A DNA stretch of 64,000 nucleotides from Clostridia bacterium (lineage in GTDB: Bacteria; Bacillota; Clostridia; Oscillospirales; UBA644), in the NCBI GenBank assembly GCA_017621705.1, contig JAGASR010000034.1, positions 62,001 through 126,000 on the forward strand. The letters run 5' to 3'. A model generated the notes under the pieces. That model made no database searches. It saw only the letters and a program-made list of their open reading frames with translations, and was not told the DNA's origin. How positions within the stretch are numbered: position 1 is the first letter of the stretch; the number at the start of each line of letters is the position of its first letter. Both the position numbers and the translations under genes were made by a program. Below, piece after piece: positions 37,065 to 45,849 of the stretch.

Positions 37065-37859
37065 ATGTACAACTTTACTCTTTCCGCGTTCGGCGACGAG
37101 ATCCACGAGAATATAACGACTCAGATGGACGTTCTCGAGCGCAACGGTGTAAAATTCATCGAAGTACGTAACGTCAACGGCGTTAACATCTCCGACTGGA
37201 AGCCTGCCGAGTTCAAAGAGATCATCAAGCAGATGAAAGACCGCGGTTTCGGCGTTTCTTCTCTCGGTTCCCCGATCGGCAAGATCGGCATTACCGACGA
37301 TTTCGCACCGCATCTCGATAAATTCAAAAACACTCTTGATGTTGCCGCAGTCGCAGAGACAAAATATATCCGTATGTTCAGTTTCTATATGCCTCAGGAC
37401 AAGTGCGCTGAATACAGAGACGAAGTTCTCGAACGCTGGAACGCTTTCATCGAAGCCGCAAAAGGCTATGATGTTACGCTTCTCCACGAAAACGAGGGCG
37501 GCATCTACGGTCAGTGCGCAGAAAACTGCTATGACCTTATCACAACTCTCAACACCGAAAAGGTCAGAGCTGTTTACGACCCCGCAAACTTCGTCGTTCA
37601 CGGTCACGATACCCTCAAGGCGTTCGATCTGCTTAAAGATTACGCCGTTTACTATCATATCAAAGATGCTATCAAAGGTGTTATGGTCGTTCCCGCCGGC
37701 GAAGGCGAAGGCAATGTTCCCTGCATTATCGAACAGCTCAAGGAACGCGGCTTTAACGGCTTCCTCTCTCTCGAACCGCATCTTGCAACCGGCGATATCG
37801 CAGTCGGCGGCGATGAAAAATTCGAAAGAGCTCTCGGTGCTCTCCGTAAACTTATCTGA
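37065..37859 (+). CDS. Sugar phosphate isomerase/epimerase, second paralogue
   Basis: 264 residues of the same TIM-barrel superfamily. Motifs include LLHENEGGIYG near residue 138, AVYDPANFVVHGHD near 170, YYHIKDA and LSLEPHL near the end, consistent with a metal-dependent isomerase/epimerase. AAGGAG lies upstream of the ATG. It is only distantly similar to the preceding gene, so the two probably act on different intermediates. Codon use is strongly C-ending, suggesting good expression. Confidence 0.86.
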   Translation: MYNFTLSAFGDEIHENITTQMDVLERNGVKFIEVRNVNGVNISDWKPAEFKEIIKQMKDRGFGVSSLGSPIGKIGITDDFAPHLDKFKNTLDVAAVAETKYIRMFSFYMPQDKCAEYRDEVLERWNAFIEAAKGYDVTLLHENEGGIYGQCAENCYDLITTLNTEKVRAVYDPANFVVHGHDTLKAFDLLKDYAVYYHIKDAIKGVMVVPAGEGEGNVPCIIEQLKERGFNGFLSLEPHLATGDIAVGGDEKFERALGALRKLI

Positions 37860-37890
37860 AACCCAAATTCTTTTTTAGGAGAATAAAAAT

Positions 37891-38709
37891 ATGTTCAGTT
37901 TAAAAAACAAAACAGCCATTCTTCTCGGCGGCGCAGGCGTTCTCGGTGCCGATATGGCTAAAGGTCTTGCCGCTGCGGGCGCAAATATCGCAGTTGCAGA
38001 CTTTGCAGAAGCGAAAGCAAAAGCTCTCGCCGCTGAAATTGCCGAAAAATACGGCGTTAAAGCAGAGGGATATTTTGTCAACGCAATGGAAAAATCGGAG
38101 ATCGAAAAATGCCGTGACCTTATCCTCAAAGATTTCGGCTCCTTCGATATCCTTGTCAACGCCGTAGGCGGCAACAAACCTGCAGCTACCACCAACGACA
38201 AGACCGACTTTTTCAACCTCGACAGCAAGGCCGTAGGCGACGTTATGATCCTCAACCTTATGGGCGGTGCTATGCTTCCCTGCCAGGTTTTCGGACCCGA
38301 CCTCGTAAATAACGACAACGGCGGCGTTATCATCAATATCTCTTCGATGAACGCGTTCCGTCCGCTCACCCGTATTCCCGGCTACAGCGCCGCTAAAGCC
38401 GCAGTTTCCAACTTTACACAGTGGCTCGCAGTCGATATGGCTCAGAAATACGGCGAAAAGATCAGAGTAAACGCTATCGCTCCCGGTTTCTTCCTCACCG
38501 ATCAGAACCGTTTCCTTCTCACCAACGAAGCTGACGGCTCCCTTACAAAACGCGGTGAACAGATCCTTACCCACACCCCGATGGGCAGATTTGGCGATCC
38601 CGAAGATCTTATCGGTACCCTCGTATGGCTCTGCTCCGATGCTTCCAAGTTCGTTACCGGCATCGTAGTTCCCGTTGACGGCGGCTTCTCCGCTTACTCA
38701 GGGGTATAA
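37891..38709 (+). CDS. SDR oxidoreductase, probable D-mannonate oxidoreductase (UxuB-like)
   Basis: 272 residues. The Rossmann motif is LLGGAGVLGADMAKGLAAAG, the NAVGG segment follows (VNAVGGNKPAATT), and the catalytic serine and tyrosine are in INISSMNAF and YSAAKAAVSNFTQWLAVDM. The NAVGGNKPAATT stretch resembles the Bacillus SDR-type mannonate/fructuronate oxidoreductase; this would fit hexuronate catabolism with the two isomerases, but is an inference. AGGAG precedes the ATG. The stop lies in a hairpin (38708-38728). Confidence 0.8.
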   Translation: MFSLKNKTAILLGGAGVLGADMAKGLAAAGANIAVADFAEAKAKALAAEIAEKYGVKAEGYFVNAMEKSEIEKCRDLILKDFGSFDILVNAVGGNKPAATTNDKTDFFNLDSKAVGDVMILNLMGGAMLPCQVFGPDLVNNDNGGVIINISSMNAFRPLTRIPGYSAAKAAVSNFTQWLAVDMAQKYGEKIRVNAIAPGFFLTDQNRFLLTNEADGSLTKRGEQILTHTPMGRFGDPEDLIGTLVWLCSDASKFVTGIVVPVDGGFSAYSGV

Positions 38710-38728
38710 GAACAGCAAATCTGTTCTT
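38708..38728 (+). repeat. Stop-anchored hairpin after the UxuB-like gene
   Basis: AAGAACAG-CAAAT-CTGTTCTT, an 8-bp perfect stem whose left arm contains the last two bases of the TAA stop codon. No T-run follows. Confidence 0.65.
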
Positions 38729-38776
38729 CGTATTCAGATATCTACTATATTATAATAAGGAGAAACGTGTAATAAC

Positions 38777-39364
38777 ATGAATCTTATACTCGTAGGTCTG
38801 CTTTTTATACTTTTCAAGTATGATTACGCATTTTTCAGCCAGAACGTTGAAATGACGATCATGATCGACGTTCTTCCGGACTTTGTCGGCTATATGCTCA
38901 TCTGGTTCGGCCTCGAAAAAGCGTCGACGGCGAACCGTTGGTTCAAAGAGAGCCACACGATCGCAACGGGCATGATGATCGTTACGTTCATTACGCTCGT
39001 CTCCTCGCTGAGCTTTTTCCTCTCACCGCTGCTCAATTCTCCCGACGGACAGATCTTTGCAGGCTTCTTTGCTATCGTCAATCTGATAGTAAGCCACGCA
39101 GGCAGTCTGATCTTCGGCTTCACGATGATATTCATGTTCATGTTCTCGTCGGCACTCGGTTATTCGATGCAGACGCAGGAACGCGGATTTTCGTGCGGTC
39201 TTATGTACGTTTTCTCCGTTGCGTATACGGTTCTCGCCGTTGCGTATATGGTCAATCAGTTCATAAATCTCCCGATCCCGCTTGACTGGATATCCGGCGG
39301 CATTGGTATTGTTTTCATTATATCTTCATATTTTATAATGGAAAAGATCGAAGAGCTCAAATAA
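38777..39364 (+). CDS. Hypothetical membrane protein
   Basis: 195 residues with about five hydrophobic segments (residues 1-15, 28-47, 60-82, 95-125 and 135-190). It carries a MIDVLPDFVGYMLIWFGLEK segment seen in small uncharacterised Firmicute membrane proteins. The C-terminus is charged (EKIEELK). No function can be assigned. A large hairpin array follows directly. Confidence 0.72.
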   Translation: MNLILVGLLFILFKYDYAFFSQNVEMTIMIDVLPDFVGYMLIWFGLEKASTANRWFKESHTIATGMMIVTFITLVSSLSFFLSPLLNSPDGQIFAGFFAIVNLIVSHAGSLIFGFTMIFMFMFSSALGYSMQTQERGFSCGLMYVFSVAYTVLAVAYMVNQFINLPIPLDWISGGIGIVFIISSYFIMEKIEELK

Positions 39365-39660
39365 GTGGTAAGCGCAGCTAAATGTGCCTGCGGCACGCTA
39401 AATAGTGCTTTGCACAGCTGAATACGGCAAAGCCGAGCTAAATTGCGAACAAGTCGCAGCTAAATAGACCTTTGGTCAGCTAAATGTGCCTGCGGCACGC
39501 TAAATAGTGCTTCGCACAGCTAAATACGGCAAAGCCGAGCTAAATTGCGAACAAGTTCGCAGCTAAATAGACCTTCGGTCAGCTAAATAGCGAACAAGTC
39601 GCAGCTAAATAGACCTTTGGTCAACTGAATGCGGCAGAATTGAGCCGAAACTTACCACTT
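39363..39660 (+). repeat. Largest AGCTAAAT hairpin array, flanked by an inverted repeat
   Basis: Thirteen units. Units 1-5 (39376-39477) and 6-10 (39478-39580) are the same five in the same order (GTGCC, GTGC, CGGC, TGCGA, GACC stems), a roughly 102-base tandem duplication differing mainly in loop bases and one stem pair. AAGTGGTAAG (39363-39372) and its exact complement CTTACCACTT (39651-39660) flank the whole array, so it could fold as one large structure. No gene lies within it. Confidence 0.94.
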
Positions 39661-39705
39661 AAATTTCCGATTATCCCAAAAGCGTTCTCAGTGGACGCAC
39701 CGTAT

Positions 39706-39969
39706 TCATGTCATCGACAGCAGACTTCTGTATTCCCTGAGTACCTCATCTTCGAGGTAGTTTCGCAGTTCCGTATTGATAGGATGAACGATATCCGAAA
39801 ATACGCCCTCGCGTGAACGTCTGCTGGGCATGGCTACAAAAGTTTTACCGTCGTTTTCGATTATTTTTATATCGTGAACGACAAGTTCGCCGTCAAACGT
39901 CACCGAACAGACAGCTTTCATCTTTTCGTGATCGTAAAGTCGGCGGATCTTGATATCTGTGATTTTCAT
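39706..39969 (-). CDS. spoVG: Septation/sporulation regulator SpoVG
   Basis: 87 residues, beginning MKITDIKIRRL and containing VHDIKIIENDGKTFVAMPSR, then FSDIVHPINTELRNYLEDEV, the complete SpoVG fold. The family binds DNA/RNA and affects septation, sporulation and virulence in Firmicutes. The start at 39969 has AGGAGA eight bases upstream; upstream in-frame residues are unlike the family. It diverges from murC across about 100 bases. Confidence 0.95.
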   Translation of the reverse strand: MKITDIKIRRLYDHEKMKAVCSVTFDGELVVHDIKIIENDGKTFVAMPSRRSREGVFSDIVHPINTELRNYLEDEVLREYRSLLSMT

Positions 39970-40072
39970 TCGGGTCTCTCCTGTTGTTTTTTTACGAATA
40001 TTATGGAGAGAAACGACGAAAATATACATATTAATATTATACTATTTTTCATACAGAAACGGAGCGGTCAAA

Positions 40073-41446
40073 TTGATTATCGATTCTTACGGCAAATATT
40101 TTCTCTCCGGCATAGGCGGCTCTTCGATGAGCAGTCTTGCAAAGATCCTTAAACTTCGCGGCAAGGACGTCTGCGGCTCGGATATGCAGTCTTCCGCGGC
40201 GACGGACAGCCTCACCGAAAACGGTATCCGCGTTAAAATAGGACAGAAGGCAGAGAATATTTCGGGCGAACACCCCGATGCCGTCGTTAAAACTGACGCT
40301 GTTTCCGACGAAAACCCCGAGATCAAAGCCGCGAAAGAGCTGGGTATCCCCGTTTTTCGCCGCGCAGAACTTCTCGGTGCGCTTCTTGACGGATACAAAA
40401 AGACTGTCGGTGTTGCCGGAACCCACGGCAAGACGACGACAAGCTCGATGATTACGTCTGTTTTTATGGAATCGGGCCTCGATTTCTCCGCGATCCTCGG
40501 CGGTAATATGAAGCGCCTCGGCGCAGGTTACACTATCGGCAAGACCGATGATGTCTGCGTTTTCGAGAGCTGTGAGTATAAAGAATCGTATCTGCATTTC
40601 AGATCTGACGTTTCGGTCGTGCTCAATATCGCCGAAGATCATATGGAATATTTCAAAACGCGCGAAAATCTCATCAATTCCTTCAAAACGTACCTGAAAA
40701 ATACGAAACCCGGAGGAACCGTTATTTATAACGCAGAGGACGAAGCTTCTCTTCTCATGATCGACGGCTACGACGGCGCCACAGTATCTTTCGGTATCGA
40801 AAAAGGAAGATTTAACGCGAAGAATATTTCGACCGATAAAGGTTGCGGCGTTTTTGATCTTTATGACGGACTCAACCGTCTGGGAACCGTTCATCTTGCG
40901 ATCCCCGGTCTTCATAATGTAAAGAACGCTCTTGCCGCCGCCGCGGCGTGTACTGTCTACGGGCTTGATCCCGAAACCGTTATCCGAGGCCTCGAAGCTT
41001 ATTCGGGCGCGGAACGCAGGTTCGAATATCACTGCATCGTAAACGGCGCCGTTATCGCCGATGACTACGGACATCACCCCGATGCCTATAAAGTCACTTT
41101 CGATACAGCCCGCGCGGTCGGTTTCAAACGCATTATCGCCATTCATCAGCCCCACACGTTCTCAAGAACGAAAATGCTCATGGATGACTTCGTTTCTGTT
41201 CTCTCAACAGTCGATCACGTGCTCGTGGCTCCCATCTACGCCGCGCGTGAGACCAACGATCTTTATAATATCTATGCCGAGGACGTCGTCGCAAAGCTCC
41301 CGAACGGCGAATACTGCGAATCTTTCGAGAAGATCGCGGAACGTGTCTTCGAAATGGCGAGGGACGGCGATCTGTTCATTACCCTCGGCTGCGGTGATAT
41401 ATATAAAGCGGCAAAACTTATTACAAAAATGCAGGCGGAAAAGTGA
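40073..41446 (+). CDS. murC: UDP-N-acetylmuramate--L-alanine ligase
   Basis: 457 residues. The Mur ligase ATP motif is GVAGTHGKTTTSSM (near residue 113), with HMEYF in the central domain and the MurC-type DDYGHHPD and HQPHTFSRTK in the C-terminal domain. It adds L-Ala to UDP-MurNAc in peptidoglycan synthesis. I place the start at the TTG at 40073, which has CGGAG eight bases upstream and begins at the conserved YFLSGIGGSSMSSLAKIL region; longer frames reach into the spoVG gene. Confidence 0.88.
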   Translation: MIIDSYGKYFLSGIGGSSMSSLAKILKLRGKDVCGSDMQSSAATDSLTENGIRVKIGQKAENISGEHPDAVVKTDAVSDENPEIKAAKELGIPVFRRAELLGALLDGYKKTVGVAGTHGKTTTSSMITSVFMESGLDFSAILGGNMKRLGAGYTIGKTDDVCVFESCEYKESYLHFRSDVSVVLNIAEDHMEYFKTRENLINSFKTYLKNTKPGGTVIYNAEDEASLLMIDGYDGATVSFGIEKGRFNAKNISTDKGCGVFDLYDGLNRLGTVHLAIPGLHNVKNALAAAAACTVYGLDPETVIRGLEAYSGAERRFEYHCIVNGAVIADDYGHHPDAYKVTFDTARAVGFKRIIAIHQPHTFSRTKMLMDDFVSVLSTVDHVLVAPIYAARETNDLYNIYAEDVVAKLPNGEYCESFEKIAERVFEMARDGDLFITLGCGDIYKAAKLITKMQAEK

Positions 41447-41886
41447 TTTATTATATAATAACGGCATGATTTCGCTTCGTATGTGGTATTACGCATTTGT
41501 CCTTTCTGTCAATATTTACTGTTTTTCGTAGTCTTCTTTATTCGCATTGACGTAAATTCGTCCTCAATAAGGCAAAAAAGTGTCTAAACGAGTTTTTAAT
41601 TGTGTCTAAATTCCGAAACTTAGAAACGACAAAAAACTTTGTTGAAATTGTACAACACAAAAACGTTGAATTTTGAGGCTTGACACTAAATATTGATCGT
41701 AAATGAAAATCTAACTCGTAAACATCAATATATGGTGTTTTTCCTGTAATGCACGTATTACAGTCAAAAAAATATGATGGGTAAAATTAGCTAAAAATGT
41801 GATATACCACGATAAGATTGTGGTCAACTTTCACAAATCCGGTTTTTTGAGTGATTTCCCCTTTTCGGGAAAGGGGTTAAAACTTA
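41447..41886 (+). other. Intergenic region upstream of the sugar-uptake operon
   Basis: No credible gene in about 540 bases (41447-41989). Visible elements are two copies of GTGTCTAAA (near 41580 and 41613), a second TTGACA (41680-41685) without a good -10, a CCAC/GTGG inverted repeat near 41820, a CCCCTTTTCGGGAAAGGGG stem near 41860-41880, and the operator-like palindrome and promoter listed separately. This density fits a regulated promoter region. Confidence 0.6.
41744..41763 (+). promoter_or_regulatory. Operator-like palindrome upstream of the sugar-uptake operon
   Basis: CTGTAAT-GCACGT-ATTACAG is a perfect 7-bp inverted repeat around a 6-base centre, about 140 bases upstream of the -35 box. 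The size fits a dimeric repressor or activator site. No regulator gene is adjacent. Confidence 0.5.
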
Positions 41887-41915
41887 TTGACAAGATTGAG
41901 GGAAAGTATTATAAT
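41887..41915 (+). promoter_or_regulatory. Strong promoter of the sugar-uptake operon
   Basis: A perfect TTGACA (41887-41892) and a perfect TATAAT (41910-41915) with ideal 17-base spacing lie about 75 bases upstream of the GTG of the solute-binding gene. Confidence 0.88.
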
Positions 41916-41989
41916 TATTAGACAAAAGCTGTAAAAGCGGCCGTACGGGCGGTTTTTAACAAGCAATTAATTAAGGAAGGTGTTTTGCA

Positions 41990-44896
41990 GTGCGCATTCG
42001 CAAACTGAAATCTTTGGCGATCATCCTTGCTGTTGTTATGACGGTTCAGATCTTCCCCGTTATGTCTTTTGCAAGTTCCGGTGTCGTTGAAGAATCCGGT
42101 GTTTCGGTATTTGTGCCTGTATACAAGAGCGGTTCTTACGGTGAATACCTTCAGAACTACATGAAAACGGCTATCGCCGACAAACCCATTGAACTCGATG
42201 TAACTGATTTTACCGATGTCAAGGGCGACGCGGAGATCAAAACCGTTGACGGTCGTTCCAATGTTGTTGTCACGACCGAGCTCAGTGAAATTACGTATAC
42301 AGTCAATGTAGAAAAGACCGGTATGTATTCCATAGGTGTAGACTATTACCCCGTATCGGGTAAAGGTGCTGCTATCGAAAGAGGTATCCTCATAGACGGA
42401 GAGTATCTCTTTACCGAAGCGCGTTCTACTTCTCTCGACAGAATTTACGTTGACAATGTCGCAGATCCCGACGATCACGACAATTATTTCGTTCAGGACG
42501 AATCCGGTAACCAGCTTCGTCCCGTTCAGGTTGAACAGCCCAAATGGGTTGACAACGCTTTCATCAAGGACTCTTCCGGTTCTTATGACGGCGCTCTTCA
42601 GTTCTACTTCGAAAAAGGCGAACACACCATAACGTTTGCTTCCGTTCGTGAACCTCTCGCAGTTTCCGGACTCAGACTTTACGGTGCTTCCAGCTTCCAG
42701 GATTACGACGATGCTATGGCTGATTACGCATATCTCGATCAGAGCGGCACAGACCTTGTCGCTAAGGTTGAATGTGAATATCCCTCGGCTAAATCCGAAG
42801 CTACCCTTTTCGCAGGTACCGACAGAGCTTCCCCATCCACTTCTCCCGCAAGTTCCGGCACCATCAAGATGAATATGCTTGGTAGTACCAGCGGTACTTC
42901 TACCTGGAAGACCCCCGGTCAGTGGGTAGAGTATAAAGTTGATGTTCCCGAAGAAGGTATGTATAAACTCGCTATCCGTGCTCGCCAGAACGCTGCCAGC
43001 GGTACTTTCACTTCCAGAGAAATTACCGTTAACAACGAACTCCCCTACGAGCAGGCTGCTGCTGTACGTGTCGGTTACAACTCCAACTGGCAGATGGTTC
43101 AGCCCAAGGACGAATATAACAACGACCTTCTCTTCCACTTCAATGCAGGTGAAAATACTATCCGCCTCAAAGCTGTTCTCGGCGACATGGCTGAAATCAT
43201 CAACGCAGTCGAAGCGGTTATCCTCAAGCTCAATGCTGACTACCGCCGTATCGTTATGATCACCGGTCAGACTCCCGACCAGTACAGAGACTATGACTTT
43301 GACGAAGAGATCCCCGAAACCATCTCTGACCTTAAAGCTCAGGCTGACATCCTCAAAAAGATCCACGACGAGCTCGTCTCCATTCTCGGCGAACGCGGCG
43401 AACAGACCGCTACCCTCGAGACCGTATTCGACCAGCTCTATGCTATGTTCGAAAAACCCGACAGCATTCCCAAGGAATTCTCCGGCTTCAAGAACAATAT
43501 CGGTAACCTCGGTTCCTGGCTCCTTACCGTTCGTGAGCAGCCTCTCGAGATCGACTACATCCTCGTTGCTGATAAGGACTACAAAGTTCCCGCTGCTGAG
43601 ACCAACTTCTTTGCAGGCATCGCTCATCAGGTTGTAATGTTCTTCTCCTCGTTCTTTACCGACGTTAACGCTATCTCCGCAACCAGTTCCGAATCTTATG
43701 ATAAGAACGTAACCGTTTGGATGGCGGGTGTTACCTCTGCGCGTGACTATGCTCAGATCGTCCGTCAGCTCGTTGACCGTAGCTTCATCCCGAACTCCGG
43801 TATCAACGTTAACCTCGAACTCGTTCCGTCCGGCGCTCTCCTGCCGTCTACTCTTGCAGGTAAAGGTCCTGACGTTGCGATGAACCAGGATGCAGAAACA
43901 GTTATGAACTATGCGGCCCGTAACGCACTGCAGGAACTTAACATATTTGACGACTTTGACGATGTTACCGAGGCATTCCTCGATTCTGCTCTCGTTCCCA
44001 CCACTCTTGACTGGGGCGACGGCCGTGTTCTCAACTACGGTCTTCCCGAGACTCAGGTCTTCCTCGTTATGTTCTATCGTTCCGACGTCCTCGAAGAAAA
44101 TAACCTTACTCTTCCCAATACCTGGGATGAAGTTTATGACATTATAGCTAAGCTCCAGAAGAGATACATGGACTTTGCTCCTCCGGCTTATGAGACCCTC
44201 CTTTACCAGAACGGCGGTTCTCTCTATAACGACGGCGGCAAGACCACTGCTCTCGACAGCGAAGTTGCGATCGAGTCCTTCATTCAGTGGACCGACCTCT
44301 ACACCAGCTATAAACTCCCCGTTGAATCTAACTTTGCAAACCGTTTCAGATTCGCAGAAATGCCTCTCGGTATGCAGACTTACGACTTCTACAACCAGAT
44401 CTCCGTATTCGCACCCGAAATCAAAGGTCTTTGGTCCTTCGGTCTCGTTCCCGGTACTGTTAAAGAAGACGGCTCTGTTGACCGTTCTGTAATCGCTACT
44501 GCTGTTTCCTGCGTTATGATGGCTGCAGCAAAAGATAAAGAAGCAGGCTGGGAATTCATGAAGTGGTGGACCGGCGCTGAAGCTCAGGTTGACTACGGTC
44601 GTGAAGTTGAATCCATTCTCGGTACTGCGGCTCGTTATACTCCCGCTAATACCGAAGCTCTCCAGAGAATGCCTTGGAGATCCGACGAACTCGCTATCCT
44701 TATGGAACAGCGTCAACACGTTGTCGGCTATCCTCAGGTTCCCGGTTCCTACGCGCTCACACGTAACCTTAACTTCGCATTCCTCAGCGTTGTTAACGAT
44801 GCTACCGACCCGCGTGAAACCATTCTCGACTACACCAAAACTATCAATGACGAACTTCGTTATAAACGCGAAGAACTCGGCTTTGCTATTGACTGA
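41990..44896 (+). CDS. Secreted fusion of carbohydrate-binding-like domains and an ABC solute-binding protein
   Basis: 968 residues, GTG start with GGAAGG nine bases upstream. A signal peptide (SLAIILAVVMTVQIFPVMSFA) has a signal-peptidase-I type end and no lipobox cysteine, unusual for a Gram-positive binding protein. Residues about 70-240 and 255-405 form two beta-rich CBM6/35-like modules (TYTVNVEKTGMYSIGVDYY; PGQWVEYKVDVPEEGMYKLA). After a helical linker, residues about 572-965 are a type-1 extracellular solute-binding domain (VTVWMAGVTSARDYAQIV; LEENNLTLPNTWDEVYDIIA). It should deliver an oligosaccharide to the following permeases. Optimal codon use suggests high expression. Confidence 0.85.
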   Translation: MRIRKLKSLAIILAVVMTVQIFPVMSFASSGVVEESGVSVFVPVYKSGSYGEYLQNYMKTAIADKPIELDVTDFTDVKGDAEIKTVDGRSNVVVTTELSEITYTVNVEKTGMYSIGVDYYPVSGKGAAIERGILIDGEYLFTEARSTSLDRIYVDNVADPDDHDNYFVQDESGNQLRPVQVEQPKWVDNAFIKDSSGSYDGALQFYFEKGEHTITFASVREPLAVSGLRLYGASSFQDYDDAMADYAYLDQSGTDLVAKVECEYPSAKSEATLFAGTDRASPSTSPASSGTIKMNMLGSTSGTSTWKTPGQWVEYKVDVPEEGMYKLAIRARQNAASGTFTSREITVNNELPYEQAAAVRVGYNSNWQMVQPKDEYNNDLLFHFNAGENTIRLKAVLGDMAEIINAVEAVILKLNADYRRIVMITGQTPDQYRDYDFDEEIPETISDLKAQADILKKIHDELVSILGERGEQTATLETVFDQLYAMFEKPDSIPKEFSGFKNNIGNLGSWLLTVREQPLEIDYILVADKDYKVPAAETNFFAGIAHQVVMFFSSFFTDVNAISATSSESYDKNVTVWMAGVTSARDYAQIVRQLVDRSFIPNSGINVNLELVPSGALLPSTLAGKGPDVAMNQDAETVMNYAARNALQELNIFDDFDDVTEAFLDSALVPTTLDWGDGRVLNYGLPETQVFLVMFYRSDVLEENNLTLPNTWDEVYDIIAKLQKRYMDFAPPAYETLLYQNGGSLYNDGGKTTALDSEVAIESFIQWTDLYTSYKLPVESNFANRFRFAEMPLGMQTYDFYNQISVFAPEIKGLWSFGLVPGTVKEDGSVDRSVIATAVSCVMMAAAKDKEAGWEFMKWWTGAEAQVDYGREVESILGTAARYTPANTEALQRMPWRSDELAILMEQRQHVVGYPQVPGSYALTRNLNFAFLSVVNDATDPRETILDYTKTINDELRYKREELGFAID

Positions 44897-44916
44897 TAAG
44901 GAAGGAGGAAATATCA

Positions 44917-45825
44917 ATGAAAAACAAAGTAAGCTCCCTTTCGAAAAAGAAAAAGTTTGAGAACCTTGACCTTATTGTATTCCTCGGTCCGTTCCTTATA
45001 ACTTTCTTTACATTTACGGTTCTTCCCGTATTTATCTCGTTGTTCATCAGTTTGACTAACTTCAACATGCTGGAAACTCCCGACTTTGTCGGTCTTGCCA
45101 ACTATGAAAAGCTCTTCCTTAACGACGAGACGTTTACCCTCGCGATCCAGAATACCTTCATTCTGGCTCTCATTACCGGCCCTGTAAGCTATATTATCTG
45201 TTTCGGTCTTGCATGGCTCATCAACGAAGTTCCCGCTAAACCCCGTGCGTTCCTTACCCTTCTCTTCTACGCTCCCTCGCTCTCCGGTGGTTTCGGCTTC
45301 GTTTGGCAGCTCCTCTTCTCCGGTGACCGTTACGGTTACATCAACGGTGTACTTCTTAACCTCGGCCTTATTACCGACCCCATCCTGTTCCTTAAGGACC
45401 CCGATTACATGTGGCCTGTTTGTATTATTATAGTACTCTGGCAGGCTCTCGGTACAACGTTCCTTACCTTCATTGCAGGTCTTCAGACGGTTGACCGTTC
45501 TCTTTACGAAGCAGCTGCAGTTGACGGTATCAAGAACAGATGGCAGGAACTTTACTTTGTAACCCTTCCGTCCATGAAAGGTCAGCTGATGTTCGGTGCT
45601 ATCCTTAATATCACCGGTTCTTTCGGTATCGGCGGCATCATCACCTCGATCTTCGGTTTCCCGACGACCGACTATACGCTCCATACCATCATGCATCACC
45701 TTGACGACTACGGCGGAATCCGTTTTGAAATGGGTTATGCGTGCGCTATCGCAACGCTCCTGTTTATCATTTCGTTCGTTGCAAACAAAGTTATTCAGTT
45801 CATTCTCGGCCGTATCGGTAAGTAA
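44917..45825 (+). CDS. Sugar ABC transporter permease, first pair, MalF/UgpA-like
   Basis: 302 residues with six membrane segments. The EAA loop contacting the ATPase is YEAAAVDGIKNRWQELYFVT, then LPSMK. A TM1 start (DLIVFLGPFLITFFTFTVLP) and the NTFILALI segment are typical of carbohydrate permeases of the CUT1 group. GGAAGGAGG precedes the ATG, which is about 20 bases after the binding-protein gene. It pairs with the next gene. Confidence 0.92.
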   Translation: MKNKVSSLSKKKKFENLDLIVFLGPFLITFFTFTVLPVFISLFISLTNFNMLETPDFVGLANYEKLFLNDETFTLAIQNTFILALITGPVSYIICFGLAWLINEVPAKPRAFLTLLFYAPSLSGGFGFVWQLLFSGDRYGYINGVLLNLGLITDPILFLKDPDYMWPVCIIIVLWQALGTTFLTFIAGLQTVDRSLYEAAAVDGIKNRWQELYFVTLPSMKGQLMFGAILNITGSFGIGGIITSIFGFPTTDYTLHTIMHHLDDYGGIRFEMGYACAIATLLFIISFVANKVIQFILGRIGK

Positions 45826-45849
45826 TTAGGAAAAGGAGGTTATTTTATC

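Noticed and set aside
39363-39660. CRISPR array
   Set aside because: The constant part is only about 8 bases, the variable parts are self-complementary, and no cas gene is near.
41918-44917. Open frame of 999 codons on the minus strand
   Set aside because: It mirrors the solute-binding fusion gene. Long antisense frames here result from strong C-ending codon bias on plus; the protein has no recognisable motifs.
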